DNA from: AC-37 sp036389835
GTDB taxonomy: Bacteria > Actinomycetota > Thermoleophilia > Solirubrobacterales > Thermoleophilaceae
Direction: 5' to 3'
Length of the DNA: 64,000 nucleotides
Assembly (NCBI GenBank): GCA_036389835.1
Contig: DASVWC010000004.1
Coordinates: 44,431-108,430, forward strand
Of this stretch, positions 16,419-24,169 are shown piece after piece. The notes under the pieces are model-generated. The model ran no database searches, was not told the origin of the DNA, and saw only the letters and a program-made list of their open reading frames with translations. Position 1 is the first letter of the stretch. Every line of letters begins with the position of its first letter. The translations under genes were made by a program, and so were the position numbers.

Positions 16419-17039
16419 ATGACCTCACGCTTCCGTACTCGTTCGACCGCGCTCGCCGCCTGCGCGGTACTGACGCTCGGCTCGGGCGCCGCGCTGGCCA
16501 CCGCCGAGGAGACCAGCACCCGCACGCAGTCCTCCAGCGCGGACGATTCGAACTCCCTGCGCCTGGGCAGCACCGGCTCCGCGGTCAGGGCCGTCCAGCG
16601 CAAGCTGCGGGTCTCGGCGACCGGGTACTTCGGACGCCAGACCGAGGCGGCGGTCAAGCGCTTCCAGCGCAGGCGCGGCCTCGAGGCCGACGGCATCGTC
16701 GGCGCCGCCACGGCGCGCGCGCTCGGCGTGCGGCTCGGCAAGGCGTCCTATGCCAGCGGCGGCGCCGCGGCCGGGTCGAACGGCTCGAACACGTCGCGCT
16801 CGAAGCGCGTCAGGCTGCCCTCCGTGCTCGTGCGGATCGCCGAGTGCGAGTCGGGTGGCAACCCGCGCGCGGTCTCGCGCGACGGCCGCTACCGCGGCAA
16901 GTTCCAGTTCGACCTGGCGACGTGGCGCTCGCTCGGCGGCAAGGGCGACCCCGCTCAGGCCTCCGAGGCGCTTCAGGACCGTCTCGCGCTCAAGCTGTAC
17001 CGCGCCCGCGGCACCGCGCCGTGGGCGAACTGCGCATAG
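16419..17039 (+). CDS. Rpf-like transglycosylase with peptidoglycan-binding domain
   Basis: A 206-residue secreted cell-wall enzyme. Residues 1-30 are a signal peptide (LAACAVLTLGSGAALA). A PG_binding_1 domain spans about 46-105 (LRLGSTGSAVRAVQRKLRV ... FQRRRGLEADGIVG). The C-terminal 75 residues are the resuscitation-promoting-factor/transglycosylase-like fold: IAECESGGNPRAVSRDG with the catalytic Glu in AECESG, then GKFQFDLATWRSLGG and a final Trp-Ala-Asn-Cys. It cleaves glycan strands during growth or exit from dormancy. Expression is probably governed by the c-di-AMP riboswitch directly upstream. Confidence 0.93.
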   Translation: MTSRFRTRSTALAACAVLTLGSGAALATAEETSTRTQSSSADDSNSLRLGSTGSAVRAVQRKLRVSATGYFGRQTEAAVKRFQRRRGLEADGIVGAATARALGVRLGKASYASGGAAAGSNGSNTSRSKRVRLPSVLVRIAECESGGNPRAVSRDGRYRGKFQFDLATWRSLGGKGDPAQASEALQDRLALKLYRARGTAPWANCA

Positions 17040-17122
17040 CGCCGCGCGCCGATTTGAAGCTAGAGTGAGCAGCCGGCCCTCGGGGTCGGCTGGACTCGCA
17101 ACGGCAGGGGTTGATCGGAGAG

Positions 17123-19762
17123 ATGGCTACGGCCGGACGCGCGCGGGACTCGGTCCCGGGAGAGGTTGCCCGGGACGTGACCGCGTGGTCGCGTCAGCGC
17201 CGGCTGGAGGTCGTCTGGACGCTCGTCGGGCTGGCGGTGGCGACCGTCCTCGCGGTGATCGACTCCCTCGCGAGCCGCGACGCCATCCTCATCGGGGTCC
17301 TGGTCGCCGGGCCGCTGCTCACCTCGTTCGGCGCCTCGGCCCGGACGACGGCGCTCGTGGCGGCCTACGCCGTCGTGCTCGGCCTTGGGGTGGGCCTCGT
17401 GCACGACGTCTTCCTGGAGCCCGAGGAGCACATCACGCGGCTCCTGACGGTCGTCGTGGGCGGCGTGATCGCCGTCTGGATCGCGCGGGGGCGCGTCCGC
17501 GAGCGCGTCGCGCGCCTGCGCTACACGCTGATCGCGGGCGTCAGCGACGTCGTGCACCGCACGCTCGACCCCGAGGTGATGATGATCGAGGTCGCGCGGC
17601 TGCTGGCGCGCGAGCTCGGCGACTGGTGCTTCGTGTTCCTGCGCGAGGAGCCGAAGGGCATCCGCCAGGTCGCGGCCATGCACCGCGACGCCGAGCGCCA
17701 GCGGCTCGCCTGGGAGCTGCTCCAGCGCTACCCGCTCGAGCCCTCGCGCGCGGAGGGTCCGGCGGCGACGATGCGCGACAGCGAGCCGCGGCTCTACCGC
17801 GAGGTCGACGAGCGCCTGCTCGCCTCGATCTCCGCGGACCAGGAGAACCTGCACCTGCTCGAGGCCCTCGGGATGAGGTCGGCGCTGGTGGTCCCGCTCA
17901 CCGCCCACGGGCGGACCTTCGGGGCGCTGGCGGTCGCGGCGGCCGAGTCCGGCCGGGTCTACGACGACGGCGACCTCATGCTCGCCGGCGAGCTTGCCGA
18001 CCGCGTGGCGGCCGCCGTCGACAACGCACGCCTCTACGAGCGGCTCTCGGCGACCGAGAGCAGCCTGCGCCGGTCGCGCGACGAGCTCCAGGCGATCCTC
18101 GACGGCGTGGCCGACGCGGTGACCGCGCAGGGGCGGATGGACCACCTCGTGTTCGCGAACCAGGCCGCGGTCGAGTCCTTCGGGTTCGACTCGCTCGACC
18201 AGCTCCTCGCCACGCCCCTCCCCGAGATCGTGGAGCGGTTCGAGTTCGAGGACGAGCACGGGCGGGAGTTCCCGCTCGAGCGGCTCCCGGGCCGCATGGC
18301 GCTCGCGGGCGACCCGGCCCCGGAGCCCGCGCTCACGCGCTTTCGCCTGAAGGGGAGCGACCAGCCGCTGCGCTGGGTGCGCGTGAAGGCGCTGCCGGTC
18401 TTCGACGCCGAGGGCGAGCCGGTGCTCGCGATCAACATCATGGAGGACGTGACCGAGGAGCGCGACGCCGCCGAGGCGCAGCGCTTCCTCGCGGAGGCCG
18501 GCCGGATCCTCTCCTCGTCGCTCGACTACGACGAGACGATCACCAACGTCGCCCGGCTGGCGGTCCCGCGCATCGGCGACTGGTGCGGGGTGGACCTGCT
18601 CGAGGAGGACGGGTCCACGCGCTCGGTCGTGGTCGCGCACGTGGACCCGGGCAAGGTGGAGTGGGCCAAGCAGCTGCGCGAGCGCTACCCGCCGGACCCG
18701 CGCGAGGACCGCGGCGTGCAGAGGGTGCTGCGCACCGGCGAGCCGGAGGTCTATCCCTACATCCCGCGCGAGCTGCTCGTCGAGAGCGCGGTGGACGCGG
18801 AGCACCTGCGGCTGATCGACGAGATCGGCATGCGCTCGGCGATCGTCGCCCCGATGACCGCGCGCGGGCGGACGCTCGGCGCGATCACGTTCGTGAGCGC
18901 CGAGTCGGGGCGGATCTACGACGACGACGACGTGCTGCTGGCCGAGGAGCTCGCGTCGCGCTGCGGCCTGGCGGTCGACAACGCGCGGCTCTTCAGCGAG
19001 CGCACGCACATCGCGCGCACGCTCCAGGAGAGCCTGCTGCCGCCCGAGTTGCCCCAGCCGCCGGGCCTCGAGGTCGCGGCGCGCTTCCGCGCCGCCGGCG
19101 AGGGCTACGAGGTGGGCGGCGACTTCTACGACGTCTTCGACACCGGCTCGTCGCGCTGGGCGGCGGTGATCGGCGACGTCTGCGGCAAGGGGCCGGAGGC
19201 GGCGGCCATCACGGCTCTCGCGCGCTACACGCTGCGCGCCACCGCCATGACGCAGGACGTGCCGAGCCGCATCCTCGCCACGCTCAACGAGGCGATGCTG
19301 CGCCAGCGCGACGACCGGCGCTTCTCGACCGTGCTCTACGCGTGCCTCGACCGCGGCGGCCACGACCGCGGCACGTGCCTGCGCTTCTCGAGCGGCGGGC
19401 ACCCGCTGCCCCTGATCCTGCGCGCCGGCGGCGACGCGATCGAGGTCGGCACGCCCGGGACGCTGCTCGGCATCGTCGCGGACCCCGACCTGACCGACGA
19501 GGAGATCGACCTCCAGCCGGGGGACGCGGTCGTCCTGTACACCGACGGCGTCACCGACGCCGCGGCCCCGGAGCACGTGCACGAGCCGCACGAGCTGGCC
19601 GAGGCGCTGCGCGGCCGGCGCTTCGAGTCCGCCGACTCGATCGCCCAGCGCCTGATGGAGCTGGCCCTCGACTCGGGCAACGGCGGCGCCGTGCCGCGCG
19701 ACGACATCGCGATCCTCGTAATAAAGGTTCCCGAGCAAACGGTGGCATCGCTGTCAGAATGA
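17123..19762 (+). CDS. Membrane GAF-PAS-GAF SpoIIE-type phosphatase
   Basis: An 879-residue signalling protein. Residues 30-115 hold hydrophobic helices, then GAF1 (about 130-310, ending AVDNARLYERL), a PAS domain (about 320-450, ending AINIMEDVTEERDAAEAQ), GAF2 (about 455-625, ending AVDNARLFSERTH) and a PP2C/SpoIIE Ser/Thr phosphatase domain (640-870) with metal-binding motifs GGDFYDVF, IGDVCGKG, SSGGHPLPL and YTDGVTDA. Such proteins dephosphorylate anti-anti-sigma factors in partner-switching stress pathways. The two GAF domains are near duplicates. ATG 17123 is preferred over TTG 17111. It overlaps the amine oxidase gene by ATGA. Confidence 0.9.
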   Translation: MATAGRARDSVPGEVARDVTAWSRQRRLEVVWTLVGLAVATVLAVIDSLASRDAILIGVLVAGPLLTSFGASARTTALVAAYAVVLGLGVGLVHDVFLEPEEHITRLLTVVVGGVIAVWIARGRVRERVARLRYTLIAGVSDVVHRTLDPEVMMIEVARLLARELGDWCFVFLREEPKGIRQVAAMHRDAERQRLAWELLQRYPLEPSRAEGPAATMRDSEPRLYREVDERLLASISADQENLHLLEALGMRSALVVPLTAHGRTFGALAVAAAESGRVYDDGDLMLAGELADRVAAAVDNARLYERLSATESSLRRSRDELQAILDGVADAVTAQGRMDHLVFANQAAVESFGFDSLDQLLATPLPEIVERFEFEDEHGREFPLERLPGRMALAGDPAPEPALTRFRLKGSDQPLRWVRVKALPVFDAEGEPVLAINIMEDVTEERDAAEAQRFLAEAGRILSSSLDYDETITNVARLAVPRIGDWCGVDLLEEDGSTRSVVVAHVDPGKVEWAKQLRERYPPDPREDRGVQRVLRTGEPEVYPYIPRELLVESAVDAEHLRLIDEIGMRSAIVAPMTARGRTLGAITFVSAESGRIYDDDDVLLAEELASRCGLAVDNARLFSERTHIARTLQESLLPPELPQPPGLEVAARFRAAGEGYEVGGDFYDVFDTGSSRWAAVIGDVCGKGPEAAAITALARYTLRATAMTQDVPSRILATLNEAMLRQRDDRRFSTVLYACLDRGGHDRGTCLRFSSGGHPLPLILRAGGDAIEVGTPGTLLGIVADPDLTDEEIDLQPGDAVVLYTDGVTDAAAPEHVHEPHELAEALRGRRFESADSIAQRLMELALDSGNGGAVPRDDIAILVIKVPEQTVASLSE

Positions 19763-21180
19763 CCGGAGTGGACACGCTCGAGACCGATGTGGTGGTGGTG
19801 GGAGCGGGCCTCGCCGGCCTGACCGCCGCACGCGAGCTGACCGCGGCGGGGGCGACTGTGACCGTGCTCGAGGCCCGCGACCGCGTCGGCGGGCGGACGC
19901 TCAACCACCCGCTGGGCGACGGCCAGGTGGTGGAGGTCGGCGGCCAGTGGATCGGGCCGACGCAGGACCGGCTCGCCGCGCTCGCGGCGGCGGTGGGCGT
20001 CGACACGTACCCGACGCACGTGCACGGCGAGCACCTCGTCGAGTTCGACGGCAAGCTCCGCCGCTACACCGGCGACATCCCGAGGCTCGGCCCGCACGTG
20101 CTCGCGGACATCCTCCAGGCGCAGACCAAGATCGACCGGATGGCCAAGCGGGTGCCGCTCGAGGCCCCGTGGTCGGCGCCGGGCGCGGAGCGCCTCGACT
20201 CCCAGACGTTCTGGTCCTGGATGCGCCGCAACGTCTACACGCGCGGCGGGCGGGCGATGCTGGGGCTCTTCATCGAGGGCGTCTGGGCGGCGCAGCCGGC
20301 GGATCTCTCGCTGCTCCACGTCCTGTTCTACACGCGCTCCGGCAACGGCCTCGACTCGCTGCTGTCGACCGAGGGCGGCGCGCAGCAGGATCGCTTCGTC
20401 GGCGGGTCGCAGCTCGTCTCGATCCGGGTCGCGGAGGAGCTCGGCGACGCCGTGCGCCTGTCGGCCCCGGTCCGGCGGATCGAGCACGCGGCGGACGGCG
20501 TCACCGTGCACGCCGACGGGGTCGAGGCCCGCGCGAAGCGCGCGATCGTGGCGGTCCCGCCCCCGCTGGCCGGGCGGATCGCGTACGCGCCCGCCCTCCC
20601 CGGGCTCCGCGACCAGCTCACCCAGCGGATGCCGCAGGGCAGCGTGATCAAGTGCATGGCGGTCTACGACGAGCCGTTCTGGCGCGCCGAGGGGCTCTCC
20701 GGCCAGGTGCTGAGCGACGAGGGCCCGGCGAAGGTCCTCTTCGACAACACGCCCCACAGCGGCTCGCCGGGCGTGCTGCTGGGCTTCCTCGAGGGCGACC
20801 GCGCGCGCCAGTGGGGCGCGCGACCCGCGAACGAGCGCCGCGACGCGGTGGTGGGCGGCTTCGCCCGCATCATGGGGCCGCGCGCGGGCAAGCCCGAGCA
20901 GTTCGTGGAGCGCGTCTGGGCTGACGAGGAGTGGACCCGCGGCTGCTACGGCTGCTACATGCCGACGGGCGGCTGGACCCGCTACGGGCGCGCGCTGCGC
21001 GAGCCGATCGGGCCGATCCACTGGGCCGGCGCGGAGACCGCGACGGTGTGGAACGGCTACATGGACGGCGCGGTCCGGACCGGCGAGCGCACCGCTGCCG
21101 ACGTGCTGCGCGCCATCGGCGGCGGGGCCGAGCGCGCGCCCGCCGGCGCCGGGTTCGCCACGGCGGCGCCGGGTACCTGA
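19759..21180 (+). CDS. Flavin monoamine oxidase family protein
   Basis: A 473-residue flavoprotein. VVVVGAGLAGLTAARELTAA (residues 11-30) is the FAD-binding Rossmann motif, followed by LEARDRVGGRT and EVGGQWIGPTQ. Near the C-terminus WTRGCYGCYMPTGGWTRYG and IHWAGAETATVWNGYMDGAV match the human MAO region that contains Cys397; the Cys in RGCY aligns with that residue, so covalent FAD attachment is possible. It oxidises an amine to an imine with release of peroxide; substrate unknown. The start overlaps the phosphatase stop (ATGA), an unexpected pairing that implies joint control. Confidence 0.92.
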   Translation: MTGVDTLETDVVVVGAGLAGLTAARELTAAGATVTVLEARDRVGGRTLNHPLGDGQVVEVGGQWIGPTQDRLAALAAAVGVDTYPTHVHGEHLVEFDGKLRRYTGDIPRLGPHVLADILQAQTKIDRMAKRVPLEAPWSAPGAERLDSQTFWSWMRRNVYTRGGRAMLGLFIEGVWAAQPADLSLLHVLFYTRSGNGLDSLLSTEGGAQQDRFVGGSQLVSIRVAEELGDAVRLSAPVRRIEHAADGVTVHADGVEARAKRAIVAVPPPLAGRIAYAPALPGLRDQLTQRMPQGSVIKCMAVYDEPFWRAEGLSGQVLSDEGPAKVLFDNTPHSGSPGVLLGFLEGDRARQWGARPANERRDAVVGGFARIMGPRAGKPEQFVERVWADEEWTRGCYGCYMPTGGWTRYGRALREPIGPIHWAGAETATVWNGYMDGAVRTGERTAADVLRAIGGGAERAPAGAGFATAAPGT

Positions 21181-21216
21181 GAGGGGACCCGAACCCGAGA
21201 CAGGAGGAGGCGCCGC

Positions 21217-21801
21217 ATGGGCAAGCTCGACGGCAAGACGATCGCGTTCCTGGCCGCCGACGGAGTGGAGCAGGTTGAGCTGACCGAGCCGCGCAAGGCG
21301 GTCGAGGCGGAGGGCGCCAGGACCGAGCTGATCTCGCTCGAGGAGGGCGAGATCCAGGGCGTCGAGAAGCTCGACAAGGGCGAGACGTTCAAGGTCGACA
21401 AGGCGGTGTCCGGCGCCGACGCGTCCGACTACGACGGCCTCGTGCTTCCGGGGGGCGTCCAGAACCCGGACAACCTGCGCGCCGACGAGGACGCCGTCGC
21501 GTTCGTGCGGGCGTTCTTCGAGGCCGGCAAGCCGGTCGGCGCGATCTGCCACGGCCCGTGGACGCTGATCGACGCGGGCGTGGTCGACGGCCTCAAGGTC
21601 ACCTCGTACCCGAGCATCCAGGCGGACCTGCGCAACGCGGGGGCCGAGTGGGTCGACGAGGAGGTCGTCGTCGACAAGGGCCTCACCACGAGCCGCAGGC
21701 CCGACGACCTGCCGGCGTTCAACGCGAAGATCGTCGAGGAGTTCTGCGAGGGCGAGCACGAGGAGCTGGCCGAGGCGACCGCCGGGACGAGCTCCGCCTA
21801 G
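21217..21801 (+). CDS. DJ-1/PfpI-family glutamine-amidotransferase-like protein
   Basis: A 194-residue single-domain protein of the PfpI/DJ-1 group. Cys111 in AICHGPWTL is the nucleophile elbow, with LVLPGGVQNPDNLR and TSYPSIQADLRNAGAEWVDE typical of stress proteins of this group, which act as proteases or deglycases in reported cases. An AGGAGG ribosome site precedes the ATG. It probably follows the amine oxidase in one operon (36-base gap). The stop abuts the stop of the convergent yjbQ-like gene. Confidence 0.93.
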   Translation: MGKLDGKTIAFLAADGVEQVELTEPRKAVEAEGARTELISLEEGEIQGVEKLDKGETFKVDKAVSGADASDYDGLVLPGGVQNPDNLRADEDAVAFVRAFFEAGKPVGAICHGPWTLIDAGVVDGLKVTSYPSIQADLRNAGAEWVDEEVVVDKGLTTSRRPDDLPAFNAKIVEEFCEGEHEELAEATAGTSSA

Positions 21802-22263
21802 CTACTCGCCGAGCACCTTGATGATCAGCCGCTTCGGCCTCTGCCCGTCGAACTCGGCGTAGAAGATCGCCTGCCACGGGCCGAGGTCGAGGCGGCCGCC
21901 GGTCACCGGGACGATCGCCTGGTGGTGCACGAGCATGTTCTTCAGGTGGGCGTCGCCGTTGTCCTCGCCCCCGCGGTGGTGCCGGTAGTCGCCGCCCTCG
22001 GGCAGCAGCTCGCGCGCCACGTCGCCCGCCGGCGGCTGCCAGCTCGGCGGGGCGACCTTGTCGAGCCATTCGAGCGCGTCGGCCTGGATGCCGGGCTCGT
22101 CGTCGTTGACCCACACGCCGGCGGTGATGTGCATCGCCGAGACGAGCGCCATCCCCTCGGCGATCCCGGCGTCCTCGACGGCCTGCTGGACGTCCTCGGT
22201 GATGCGGACGAACTCGCGCCGGCGGTCGGTGTTGAAGGTCCGGTAGACGGTGTGTGAGCGCAT
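21802..22263 (-). CDS. YjbQ/UPF0047 family protein
   Basis: A 153-residue protein matching the YjbQ family (SHTVYRTFNTDRRREFVRIT; MALVSAMHITAGVWVNDDEP; HLKNMLVHHQAIVPVTGGRL; LGPWQAIFYAEFDGQRPKR). Members have weak thiamine-phosphate-synthase activity in E. coli; His and Asp/Glu residues form a metal site. ATG 22263 gives the usual family start; an upstream ATG at 22275 adds four residues. Its start and that of the divergent SDR are only 18 bases apart, so each promoter must lie partly inside the other gene. Confidence 0.92.
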   Translation of the reverse strand: MRSHTVYRTFNTDRRREFVRITEDVQQAVEDAGIAEGMALVSAMHITAGVWVNDDEPGIQADALEWLDKVAPPSWQPPAGDVARELLPEGGDYRHHRGGEDNGDAHLKNMLVHHQAIVPVTGGRLDLGPWQAIFYAEFDGQRPKRLIIKVLGE

Positions 22264-22281
22264 GCCTGGGATCATGACGGC

Positions 22282-23031
22282 ATGGACCTGGGACTGGAGG
22301 GGCGCGCCTGCGTCGTGACCGGCGCGAGCCGCGGCATCGGGCGCGCGACCGCCCGCCTGCTGGCGGCGGAGGGCGCGCGGGTGCTGGGGATCGCGCGCGG
22401 CGAGGGCGCCGACCTGGCGCTCGACGTGACCGCCCCGGACGCCGCCGAGCGGGTGGTGGAGGAGTGCGAGCGGCGCTTCGGCTCGGTCGACGTGCTCGTG
22501 AACAACGCGGGCACCAGCGCGGCCCGCGGGCTCGCCGAACTCACCGACGCCGACTGGCAGGAGCAGCTCGACCTGCACGTGATGGCGCCCATGCGGCTGA
22601 TGCGCGCGGTCGCGCCGCGCATGGCCGAGCGCGGCTGGGGGCGGATCGTGAACGTGTGCTCGTCGTCGGGCAAGCGCCCGTCGCTCTCGAACGCCGCCTA
22701 CTCGGTGAGCAAGGCCGCCCAGCTCTCGCTCTCGCGGGTGTTCGCGGACACCTACGCGGGCCGCGGGGTGCTCGTCAACGCGGTCGCACCCGGACCGGTG
22801 GACACTCCGCTCTGGCTCGCGGAGGGCGGTCTGGCCGACCAGGCGGCGGCGGCGCAGGGCAGGACCCGCGACGAGGTGCTCGCGGCCGCCCGGGACAAGA
22901 TCCCGCTCGGGCGCTTCGGGAGCGAGCAGGAGATCGCCGCGGTGATCGCGTTCCTCTGCTCGGAGCAGGCCTCGAACGTCACCGGCGCCGCCTGGTCGGC
23001 CGACGGCGGATCGGTGCCTACGATCGTCTGA
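22282..23031 (+). CDS. SDR-family oxidoreductase
   Basis: A 249-residue short-chain dehydrogenase. TGASRGIG (13-20) binds the nucleotide, NNAG (74-77) is the structural motif, and Ser (about 128), Tyr140 and Lys144 (YSVSK) form the active site; the C-terminus GAAWSADGGSVPTIV is typical of FabG-like members. The absence of an acidic residue after the second strand suggests NADP(H) use, but this is uncertain. Substrate unknown. It is divergent from yjbQ and overlaps the convergent secreted-protein gene by 14 bases. Confidence 0.92.
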   Translation: MDLGLEGRACVVTGASRGIGRATARLLAAEGARVLGIARGEGADLALDVTAPDAAERVVEECERRFGSVDVLVNNAGTSAARGLAELTDADWQEQLDLHVMAPMRLMRAVAPRMAERGWGRIVNVCSSSGKRPSLSNAAYSVSKAAQLSLSRVFADTYAGRGVLVNAVAPGPVDTPLWLAEGGLADQAAAAQGRTRDEVLAAARDKIPLGRFGSEQEIAAVIAFLCSEQASNVTGAAWSADGGSVPTIV

Positions 23032-23539
23032 TCGGCGCCGGGCCGGGCGGGCCGGGCGGGCCGGGGGGGACGACGCGGATGCGCCGCGTCCGCTCGGTGG
23101 AGTTGTCGGCCAGGTCGTAGGCCGTCACGTCGACCTCGACGACGACGCGCTGCGCGTCGCTCAGGGCCTCGCTGATCAGCTTGTGGGCTCGGCGGGAGAC
23201 CCGCAGCTCGAAGCGCATCCGGGTGCCGCCCTCGCCGGCCTTGGCCGGCGTGACCACGCGCAGGTAGCGCAGCCCGGGCACTCCGGCCACGCGCGCCGAG
23301 GCGTCGAACTCGCAGCGCTCGCTGCAGGTGGCGTAGGTCTCGAGGACCGGGGCCAGCCGCTGCCAGCGCCTGCCGCCGAGCACGAGCTGCGGCGGCTCGG
23401 CGTCGGCGGGGGCCGCGCCGTCGGCGGCCGGCGGGGCGTCCGCGGGTGCCGGAGGCGGCTCCTGCGCGGCCGCGATCGCCCCGGAGGCGGGCAGCGCGAG
23501 CGCGCAGACGAGCGCAACGGTCAGAGGCCGAGGATTCAC
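23018..23539 (-). CDS. Exported Pro-rich protein
   Basis: A 173-residue secreted protein from GTG 23539. Residues 1-23 are a signal peptide (TVALVCALALPASGAIAAAQ), then a Pro/Ala-rich linker, a beta-rich domain with two Cys close together (ATCSERCEF) and a short Gly-Pro-Pro collagen-like end (VPPGPPGPPGPAP). Longer frames upstream to 23653 lack a signal peptide at their start. Function unknown. Confidence 0.7.
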   Translation of the reverse strand: MNPRPLTVALVCALALPASGAIAAAQEPPPAPADAPPAADGAAPADAEPPQLVLGGRRWQRLAPVLETYATCSERCEFDASARVAGVPGLRYLRVVTPAKAGEGGTRMRFELRVSRRAHKLISEALSDAQRVVVEVDVTAYDLADNSTERTRRIRVVPPGPPGPPGPAPIRRS

Positions 23540-23670
23540 ACCCTCGGTTATCGGCCGCCGCCGCTTGGACTGGAACCGGGCTAAAGGTGCGGGCGCGCCA
23601 GGCCGATGCCCAACCCGTCTACTCGATTTTGAGGACCCCCAGGGCGGGGTCAACGAAAGGAAGCCCTCCT

Positions 23671-24159
23671 ATGCGCAAGCAAGTGAGCAGGAAGCTCGCC
23701 GTTGTGACGACGATGATCGCGCTGACGGTCGTCGGCCTCGTCTACGCGGCGTGGACCACCAACGGCACCGGCTCCGGCTACGCGAAGGCGGGCACGGCGC
23801 AGGCGCTGAGCACGGTCGACGTGTCGGCCAGCACCACGGCCACCCTCTACCCGGGCGGCCCCGCGGGCGACGTCACGATCCGCATCAGCAACCCGAACAC
23901 CTACCCCGTCACCGTCACCGGCGTTGCCGGCAGCGGCTCGATCACGGCGGACGCTGGGCACGCTTCGTGCACCACGACCGGCGTGTCGTTCACGGACCAG
24001 ACGGGCCTCTCGATCAGCGTCCCCGCGAAGAGCGGCGGCGTGAACGGCGAGACTCAGACCACGCTCTCGGGCGCGGCGAGCATGTCGAACGCCTCGGTGA
24101 ACGGCTGCCAGGGCGCGACGTTCACGATCCCGGTCACGCTCAGCGGCGCCTCCGGCTAG
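23671..24159 (+). CDS. Exported TasA/SipW-type small surface protein
   Basis: A 162-residue protein with a Lys/Arg-rich start and a hydrophobic segment ending in AAWTTNGTGSGYAKA, the layout of signal peptides of SipW-dependent (TasA/camelysin-like) and related actinobacterial fibre proteins. The mature part is a Thr/Ser-rich beta sandwich (DVTIRISNPNTYPVTVTGV) with two Cys. A good ribosome site (GAAAGGA, 8-base spacer) supports ATG 23671. It is followed 10 bases later by a much larger exported protein of similar composition. Confidence 0.75.
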   Translation: MRKQVSRKLAVVTTMIALTVVGLVYAAWTTNGTGSGYAKAGTAQALSTVDVSASTTATLYPGGPAGDVTIRISNPNTYPVTVTGVAGSGSITADAGHASCTTTGVSFTDQTGLSISVPAKSGGVNGETQTTLSGAASMSNASVNGCQGATFTIPVTLSGASG

Positions 24160-24169
24160 CCGCACGCGG

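Noticed and set aside
16750..21180. A 1476-residue open frame spanning several genes on the plus strand
   Set aside because: Its first 1000 residues are Arg/Gly/Ala-rich off-frame translation of the Rpf and phosphatase genes; only the end, from 19759, is the amine oxidase.
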